The notes under the pieces were generated by a model. The model worked only from the letters and a program-made list of their open reading frames with translations, made no database searches and was not told where the DNA came from. Positions 57,330 to 64,000 of a stretch of DNA of 64,000 bases are shown here, piece after piece; the stretch's first letter is position 1, and the number at the start of each line of letters is the position of its first letter. Source of the stretch: Eonycteris spelaea (Eukaryota > Chordata > Mammalia > Chiroptera > Pteropodidae); assembly GCA_003508835.1 (NCBI GenBank), contig PUFA01000034.1, positions 2,444,501 to 2,508,500 on the forward strand, read 5' to 3'. The translations under genes were made by a program, and so were the position numbers.

Positions 57330-57690
57330 GTCCTTGCCAAAGCAGCCCCGTCCGTCCGTGTCTGTGCACCGAGGTTAATGCACCTTTGAAACAGCTCTTT
57401 GCAGACCTCTCAGAATGAAAACCACCCTCAAGAGAGCACATAATCTTGTTAACTATCCTGCAATTCAGTCCCGCCTGGTTTGCCCCGTCCCCTCGTGGAA
57501 TCTTCCTCGGTTCCCTCTCTAATTCCAAATGCATAAAAGAAGTTACAAACTGCCATTCTAGGAGCATTTTTTTTTTTTCCTGTCTGTTGAGATCTTGCTT
57601 CCAGGTGTATTCTTTGTTTGGCTCAAATAAACGTTTATAAAAATTCTCTACAAGTGTGGGCATTCTCACTTCAGCATTTAGTTGGCAGAG
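57330..57690 (+). mobile_element. 5' LTR (3' part) of plus-strand ERV
   Basis: Contains an AATAAA at 57626-57631, with upstream pyrimidine-rich R/U5-like text and a following stretch that leads into a gag-like region. The exact TG...CA borders and a primer-binding site could not be fixed, and no matching 3' LTR was found at the other end, so borders are approximate. Confidence 0.5.
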
Positions 57691-58079
57691 AACTCCAAGG
57701 AAGGCCACCCAGGACCTTCCTTAGGACCCGGACCCAGTGCTGGGTACCAGCAGGGGCCCATTCTCTCTACCAGCTCCCTGCTCCACATCAGGTGACCTTA
57801 GGTGAGTCTTCCCTTGACATCTCTAACCTGTCTGCTTTAGGAAGTGGTTCCTGACTTTACTTGAGCTGTTCTTATGAGGTTGCTTTTCATTTTTTTTTTT
57901 TAAATTGGTGCACAAGAAAGATGTAATGAACACGGGAAAACAAAAGCCCTACAGCTCCCCTTAGTGCTCCGGCAAGCTTTATGTACAACTCGTAGGGAGC
58001 CTCAACTTGCAGACATGGGGGAGATTTAACTACACATGTAGCTGCTAGAGACTATCTCTGAACTCTCAGAGGGAATTTC

Positions 58080-59200
58080 TTCTCTACAGGAAGTGAATAA
58101 GAACCTTTTAGACACTGTCTCTGAACTCAAGCCTTCAGAAACTGCTCGGTGCCAACACCCCACTTCCCCCGGCCCTACGACCATCTCCCGGCTTTCTGAG
58201 CTCCCCTTTTCCGACTTGATCTTCTCTCCTCCACATCTCCTCCACCATCACCCTTTACTTAGGGGAAAGCAGGAATAGAAAGCCAGACCATGATAGGCTG
58301 GGGAAAAAAAAAAAACAACCCAGAAATTCTGGCAGCTCCCTTTAGAGAAGAGCCAGTCTCAGGAGGAGGGGAACCAGCGATAATTTGCTCCCCTTGGACT
58401 AAAGCAGAATTAAGGAATCTTAACTAAAGATTTTCCTGATTCTCTCCAAGATCCTGTTGGGTTGGAAAAGGAATTTTATGTAATTGTTAAAATACAGTCC
58501 TGGCTGTTCTGACTCGTTTTGACTAAGACGGCTACTGGTTTCTTAGAGCTGAGCAGCAGAATGGCTAAGTGTGCTGGAAAAACGCTTATAGAAAATTAAA
58601 ATCAAAACAACTAAATAAAGAGAAACAGGCTAAAAAAAAAAAAAAAGGCAAGAAATTAACTCACCAGCTTCACCAAGCCATCCCTGAGGTTTTCACCCAG
58701 AAAATCGACAGGACGAAAATCTAGCAATGTCAATGAAAAGCTGATGAAATCATACTCGATTTCTTTGAATGTTTCGAAAAAACTTTCAAACAATATTTAA
58801 GATTGTCTCCAGACAGTGTTAAGGATCATCAGAATGACCCAGTGTTCACCTGGGCATTTTTGGAAGGATAAGATGAGGTTGTAATTGATTAAACAACGTG
58901 AATTAAACTGTTTGACCACACGTGTAGATAAACTAGCAATTCTGGCTGACCCATTATTTAAAACGAAAGGGAAGAAAAGGAAAAAAAACTACTAAAAGTC
59001 TATATTTCCAGCTTAGCAACTAAGCGATCAGATCAGACCTCCCCAAAGGCCTTTCGACGAGGGGAAAGGAGAGTCTGCGTTTACTGTGAGGAGCCAGGTC
59101 ATCTTAGAAAGGATTGTAGAACGTCGACATGGGTTTAGAAAAAGGAAGGACGGAGGAGCGAGCATAGGGCTTCTGTGGGGATGCTCACTGGACCTTTCTT
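58080..59200 (+). pseudogene. ERV gag remnant with zinc knuckle
   Basis: A gammaretrovirus-like capsid region is recognisable in pieces around 58340-58500. A C-X2-C-X4-H-X4-C zinc knuckle is intact at 59076-59117. Frame breaks and stops run throughout, so no gag protein could be made. It includes an A-run at 58632-58646. Confidence 0.7.
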
Positions 59201-59219
59201 TCCCTTTCCCCTTCTCCTT

Positions 59220-59320
59220 AACGGTGCTTTAGGAGAGATCGAAATTACCATAAAAGGGGAAACTGCTGAGGCCCTGGTAGGCACTTGGGCCACTTTATCT
59301 ATTTTTAACACTACCCAGTA
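59220..59320 (+). pseudogene. ERV protease remnant, active site lost
   Basis: The segment aligns with retroviral aspartic protease around its active site, but the catalytic Asp and following Gly of the D-T-G triad are replaced (reads G-T-W). So the enzyme would be inactive even without the surrounding stops. Confidence 0.5.
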
Positions 59321-59789
59321 AAGTAAAACTTCTGTACACAGAGTAAAACTTCGTACAAATAGAAGTTTCTAATTGGTTTCTAATTGGTTGATTAGGGATA
59401 TCTAATCAACCAATGTCTGTTTTTAAATCAGAACCTCTTCCCTTTCAACTAGGAAATATTACAGAGCAACATATATTTTTACTAGTCAGATCTGCCCTGA
59501 TTCACCCGATGGGATGAGACTTCCTGGACACTCATGCCACCCACATATCCTCTTCTCAGAAGGGTGAAATGTGTTCACAACTAAATGAATCAGATGCTGA
59601 ACCAGTGGAGAAAGCAGTGATTTTAAAGGAACCTCCACAAGAGGAGACTAATCTTGAGACTGAACGTTTGCTTCAGGAGCTTCCTCTGGAGCTCTGGGCT
59701 CTTTCTAGGACAGATATTGGCACGAGCAAGTCAGCTCTTGACACTCATAACTCTGGACACGACTTTGTCTCTACCTAATATTCACCAGT

Positions 59790-60560
59790 ATCCTTTAAGA
59801 CCGAGGCACTGGCTAGAATTAAGCCCATCGTACAAGATGACCTTAAAAGGGGCTTATAATTTCATGCACGAGCCCCTGTAATTCTCCTATCATTCCGTTA
59901 AAGAAACCTAATGGAAAAGGAGGGAGATCTGTACAGGATCTCAGAACTATAAATAAAATAGTTATTCCCAGACATCCTGTGCTCCAAATCCACATTCTCT
60001 ATCATCAGCCATTCCTGTGGGCTGTCAGTATTTTTCATAAGATTATATAGTATCTTTTTTCAGCATTCGTGTAGAAAAGGCAGTCAGTATCTCTTTGCCT
60101 TCACCTGGGAAGATCGCCAATCTACCTGGACGGCTAACACCCCAGAGTTATATGGAGAGTCCCACCTATTTCTCTCAGATACTAAAGGATGATTTAAATG
60201 ATATTGATTTTCCCAGAGAGTCCACTCTAATCCAATATGTGGATGATTTACTTTTATGCTTTAGGACATTCCTAGACTCCCAAAAGGACACAATTTACCC
60301 ATTACAACAGCTGGCTACAAAGGCAGAAGGTCTCACAAGACAAACTTCAATTCTGTTTGCCCCGAGTAAAATACCATGGCCCATCTTGTATTGAAAAATG
60401 GGCTACTAATTAACCCCGAAAGGCTGAGACCGATCCTCCTTTCCTCTTCTAAGAATTAAGAAATAGCTGCGGGGAGGGAATGGGTTGTAGGGGTGACTGG
60501 GTACTGTCGCAACTTGAGTTCCAAATCTTTTACTAATGGCTCAACCTCTATACACCTGAT
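59790..60560 (+). pseudogene. ERV reverse transcriptase remnant
   Basis: Begins with text typical of the RT fingers and reaches the catalytic Y-V-D-D at 60236-60247. Several stops and shifts lie between the blocks. Only part of the palm and thumb region is legible after YVDD. Confidence 0.75.
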
Positions 60561-60589
60561 CCCATTCAATGTAACCATGAAGGGAAACA

Positions 60590-62600
60590 AGCTGTGGAAG
60601 CTCTGAAGGAAGAATATAACCTTAATTATAAACCTCCTTTCTTCTCTTGCATCCATGAAAATAAGGGAAATGCTTCAGGAGTTCCAGCTCAGACACACAG
60701 AGGTCGTCACAGTCCCATAGGATATTATAGCCAGCAATTAGACTCAGTGGCCAAGGGGTCCCGTCTGTATGAAGGTCGTCTCTGCTAGAGCCGCGCTCTG
60801 CGCACGGGCGGAAGGAATAGTTACGGCGCTCCTTTCGCCGCGTCTGTTCTTCCTCCTGTAGAATCTTTGCTGAGCCCTCACCACACTCAGCGTTCCTCTG
60901 TCGGCCGACCGGCTTCCTATGCGGTTCTGCTTCTGAGCCTAATGGTATTATTTTAGCTCCATATAGCAGCCTTAACTCAGCAAATTCCTCCTTTCTTTAT
61001 AGGATGAAGACACCCATGATTGCATTTTACTTACTTGATCCTAGTAATGATTTACAGGAAACATATTGATAATGCTGTTATTTTTGTTTACCCACAGATC
61101 TTATTGCAAGGAGGAAGATCTGCCCAACAAGCCATATTAATTGCTCTAAGTTGGGCTTGTCAATTGACCAAAGATCAGGGTAAATAGCCAGTATTTACGC
61201 TGATAATCACTTTGCCTTTGGTGTACCTCAGGACTTTGGAATGTTATGGAAAGGCGGCGAGGCTTCCTAACTTCCTCAGGGCAAAATCTATAAAGAATAG
61301 AAAACAGGCTCCAGAATTATTAGATACCATACAGACTGAGACAATTGTCAATTATCAAAATTCCAGGACATTCTAAAGCTACTTTCATGGAAGCAAAAGG
61401 AAATCATTCAACTAAACGAGCAGTTGAAGCAGTCAAATGATCCGGACCCAAGAATGTTCTTTGCTCCCTGCTCAATCAATAAAAGAGTTTCTTTTACAGT
61501 TCCTAAAGACAGCTGCAGGAGAAGAAAAGAAGATACGGCAACAAAAGGGGAAACTTTGACCCAAACAGATATGGCTTGGACCCAATGGGAAACCACTCTT
61601 ACCTATAGGGGCTCAACTGCCTATACTCCAACGTGTATAAGAACTACCACGCCGGAGTCCTGAAAAGGTGACTTCATGGAGTAAATGATACTACTGGAAA
61701 CCTTATTCCACTGTATCTTATAAACTGTAGGGCAGACGTGCTATCTGTCCATGGAGTGGCATTTGGAAGACCATTCCATGGATCCTGGGGACGTTTCCCA
61801 GTTCCGTTGGGTCCATCTGAGGTCTGGCAATAAGATTTTTCCAAATGCCACCATGTCAAGGATATAAGTGTGTGTTGGTTACGATTTGTTTGTTCTCTCA
61901 CTGGGTTGAGACATTTTCTTGAGAGAGAGCAACAGCTTTAATTGTAGGTGAATTCTTACGGGAAAAAATAATTCCCAGCTGGGGACTTTCCTCTGAGTTA
62001 CATAGTGATGGAGGGATTCGTCTCACTGGGCAAATAATGCAATGTTTGTAGCACTTGGCCTGTTCTATGTCATTTTCATTGTGTTCACCACCTTCCAGTC
62101 CTCTGGGCTGGGGGTACGTACCACTGGTACAATTAAAACTCAATTAGCTACATTTTCAAGAGCTTTTAATCTCCCGAGGCCAAAAGCTCTCCCTTTAGTG
62201 CTCCTCAACCTGGGATCTGCTACTTCGACCTTTCTCTTACGAAACAGTCACTGGTCGCCCTGTGCATCTGGATGAAGGGACATAGGAATCGACCTCACTA
62301 AGAGGTGACATTCTGCATTATTGTCAAGGGCTTATTAACCAGTGGAGAGAAACTGAGAAATTCGTAACTGAATCATTTTATAGCGCACTCTCAGGAGACG
62401 AAGGCCTCGAGGACCATGGCTTATGATCAGTTTTTGTCTATTGGAAGAGACATCGGACAAAAGAGACGTCAAATGAAACCTCTTTGGAAGAGACCTTAGC
62501 AGGTGTTACGAACCAATCTACGTGCAACTAAACTTAAAGGGGTTAACTCGTGGGTTTACATTTCTCATCCCCAAAAGGTGCCTAACCACAAATGGACATC
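60590..62600 (+). pseudogene. ERV RNase H and integrase remnant
   Basis: RNase H pieces lie near 60590-60780 and end around 61365-61440 (I-P-G-H-S-K). Integrase core text follows at about 61810-62040, including S-D-G-G in place of the usual catalytic Asp context. Its later part lies at 62120-62280, and the C-terminal domain near 62480-62590. All blocks are in different frames with stops. Confidence 0.7.
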
Positions 62601-62930
62601 TACCTGTCTCGACACTCACCTCTGCCTACAACAGACATCAAAGCCTCCTCTGGGATGAGGAGCTGCTGACACCAGAGGTAGCCATCCATTCCAAGATACG
62701 GACAGGCCTGATATGGGTTGATACTGAATTCAGAATCCATTTTGTTTGATTCTTTCCCCGTCTGCTAATGACATTAGTCATAATAGTTATACTTGTTTTT
62801 TGGGGGTTTTCTATGTAGTCCAACTGTTTATGGTTATCGAAGATGTATAAGATAACTGTTAAACAATTCTTTATGGCTTATGTAAATGTTATACTAGATG
62901 CAAAATACGAAAAATGAGGCGGAAGGCAAG
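62601..62930 (+). pseudogene. ERV env remnant, mostly deleted
   Basis: Directly after the integrase C-terminus comes a hydrophobic segment at 62755-62815 (LVIIVILVFWGF) that looks like the membrane anchor of a transmembrane subunit. The surface subunit and most of the transmembrane subunit are missing, so env has suffered a large internal deletion. A purine-rich stretch near 62905-62925 could be the polypurine tract. Confidence 0.5.
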
Positions 62931-63850
62931 ATAGCTCACGGGATAGAGACGACCCAGAGCATCTTCCCACAGCGAAAGCTGTGACTCCTGTCTGCCTTCC
63001 CTCACCTGCCCCTCCCTTTTGGGGAAAACTCGGCCTCAGCTCACATCCCACGGTTATGGAATTGCCTCATCCCCAACGGTCCGCGCATTCGCCAAGGTGC
63101 TGGTTCTGAGATTTCCTGGGAACGGAGCCTTCAGAAACTGACCATACTCCCGACCAAAAGGGTGGACACTGATGCGTCCTTGGGACTGCTGTGGGACCAC
63201 GAGGGAATCGCCGGCGTGTGTAAGGGGTCCGGCATCTTTCTCCCGCAGTGGCTTCGGGGTGAGCAGGGCCCAGCCCGTGAGGTATCCCGCTCACAGCCAT
63301 GATTAGGTGTGACCGTGGAAATGTCCGGCCACACGGGAGTCATCTTTATGCCAAATTTTGAAAAGGGCTGTCCTCCCTCGCTTCCTAACTTCCCCTCCTT
63401 CTTAAAGTGTAGCTATATTGGGTGAGTGCTCCAGAATGCTGGATGTGGGATGGAGGTTAGACCATGGCGGCATCTGTACGCCCACCTCAGACTTCGCTGC
63501 TCCTATCTCTGCCCCCTCCCTCCAAGAAAGCAAATAGAATAGCCTCTTCTCCCCGCAGTAGCCACTGAGATTCTCCAAGAGTCAGGCCTCGATAAGCCCT
63601 CTGTCGGCCTCTGATCACATACACTGGTGGTAAAGTTCAGGTTCATGCTCCTTTTGCTCTCATCCCTCCCCTTCACCCCCTGCTAAACCCCCACCCTCAC
63701 CCAGCTCTGGGGATTCAATCCCTGGCTGACTCAGGGGCTCACAGCGCCCTCAGGCCCTCTGCTTTCAGGCTGAACCTGCGCCTGGGGCAGCTCCTCCCCA
63801 CCTCCTGATACAGGACTCGGGCTCCTCCCCTCAGCCACTTTGAAACAATT
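62931..63850. other. Unassigned segment between ERV and next phosphatase gene
   Basis: Expected position of the 3' LTR, but it shows no match to the 5' LTR text. Moderately GC-rich; no exon or named repeat recognised. Could be a different LTR type or flank. Confidence 0.35.
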
Positions 63851-63854
63851 CCAC

Positions 63855-64000
63855 TGGCATTACATCCTATGTTTATTGGTTATTCCTGACTCTCTCTCTT
63901 AAGAGCCCACTTGACTGTGAGGGACTCTCCAGTTCACAAACCTCTGCCCAGAACCCAAGTGCCTCTGGGTGGGGGGCAAAGGCTGCTTTGGGCTGCGGGC
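63855..64000 (-). other. 3' end of a second tandem alkaline phosphatase gene (partial)
   Basis: This stretch repeats the 3' end of the phosphatase gene at about 53177-53312: TTACATC.TATG, TTTATTGGTTATTCC, then AGAGCCCACT, GTTCACAAACCTCTGCCCAG and GGCTGCTTTGGGCTGCGGGC. A minus-strand AATAAA lies at 63872-63877. Similarity runs to the window end, so a paralogous gene in the same orientation very probably follows to the right, as in the human ALPP/ALPG/ALPI array. No coding exon is inside the window. Confidence 0.75.

Overview
This is mammalian genomic DNA. It has multi-exon genes with GT-AG introns, GC-rich isochore sequence, MIR, L1 and MaLR repeats, and endogenous retrovirus remains. Gene content and order match the segment that in human is chromosome 2q37.1 (CHRND - PRSS56 - ECEL1 - tissue-specific alkaline phosphatase cluster), read here in the opposite direction. 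I see no carnivore, ruminant, pig, horse or primate-type SINE. The 3' end of an L1 at 22.8-23.9 kb looks like a laurasiatherian (possibly bat) family, but the species call is weak.

Layout. At the left edge, on the minus strand, are exons 1-2 of CHRND (muscle acetylcholine receptor delta subunit) with an E-box and N-box upstream. PRSS56, a trypsin-like serine protease with 13 coding exons on the minus strand, fills 1.3-6.4 kb and has a TATA box at 6.55 kb. From 6.7 to 34 kb there is no gene I can support. This interval is GC-rich and MIR-rich, and carries a series of short AT-rich, TAAT-rich islands that look like candidate conserved regulatory elements. The most striking, at 20.57-20.70 kb, pairs a homeodomain-type core with two perfect CRE palindromes. 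A CpG island (33.9-36.7 kb) contains the probable non-coding exon 1 and the first coding exon of ECEL1, a neuronal M13-family metalloprotease-like protein. ECEL1 has 17 coding exons on the plus strand, ending at 42.5 kb with AATAAA at 42808.

From 42.8 to 53.2 kb lies intergenic sequence with a fossil hAT transposase, a minus-strand ERV fragment and a large (CCTT)n(TC)n microsatellite. An intact 11-exon alkaline phosphatase gene (ALPI/ALPP group, 524 residues, GPI-anchored type) occupies 53.2-56.75 kb on the minus strand. It is followed by a decayed plus-strand gammaretrovirus-like provirus (about 57.3-62.9 kb). The last 140 bases repeat the 3' end of the phosphatase gene, so a second tandem alkaline phosphatase gene begins to be visible at the right edge.

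The genes are unrelated in function: neuromuscular receptor, eye-growth protease, neuronal metalloprotease, brush-border phosphatase. PRSS56 and ECEL1 carry several small coding indels, mostly at homopolymers, while the phosphatase exons are clean. I read these as probable consensus errors rather than gene loss. I found no previously undescribed multi-gene system. The most interesting candidates are regulatory (twin CRE/TAAT island and the island series) and structural (edge duplication of the phosphatase locus).
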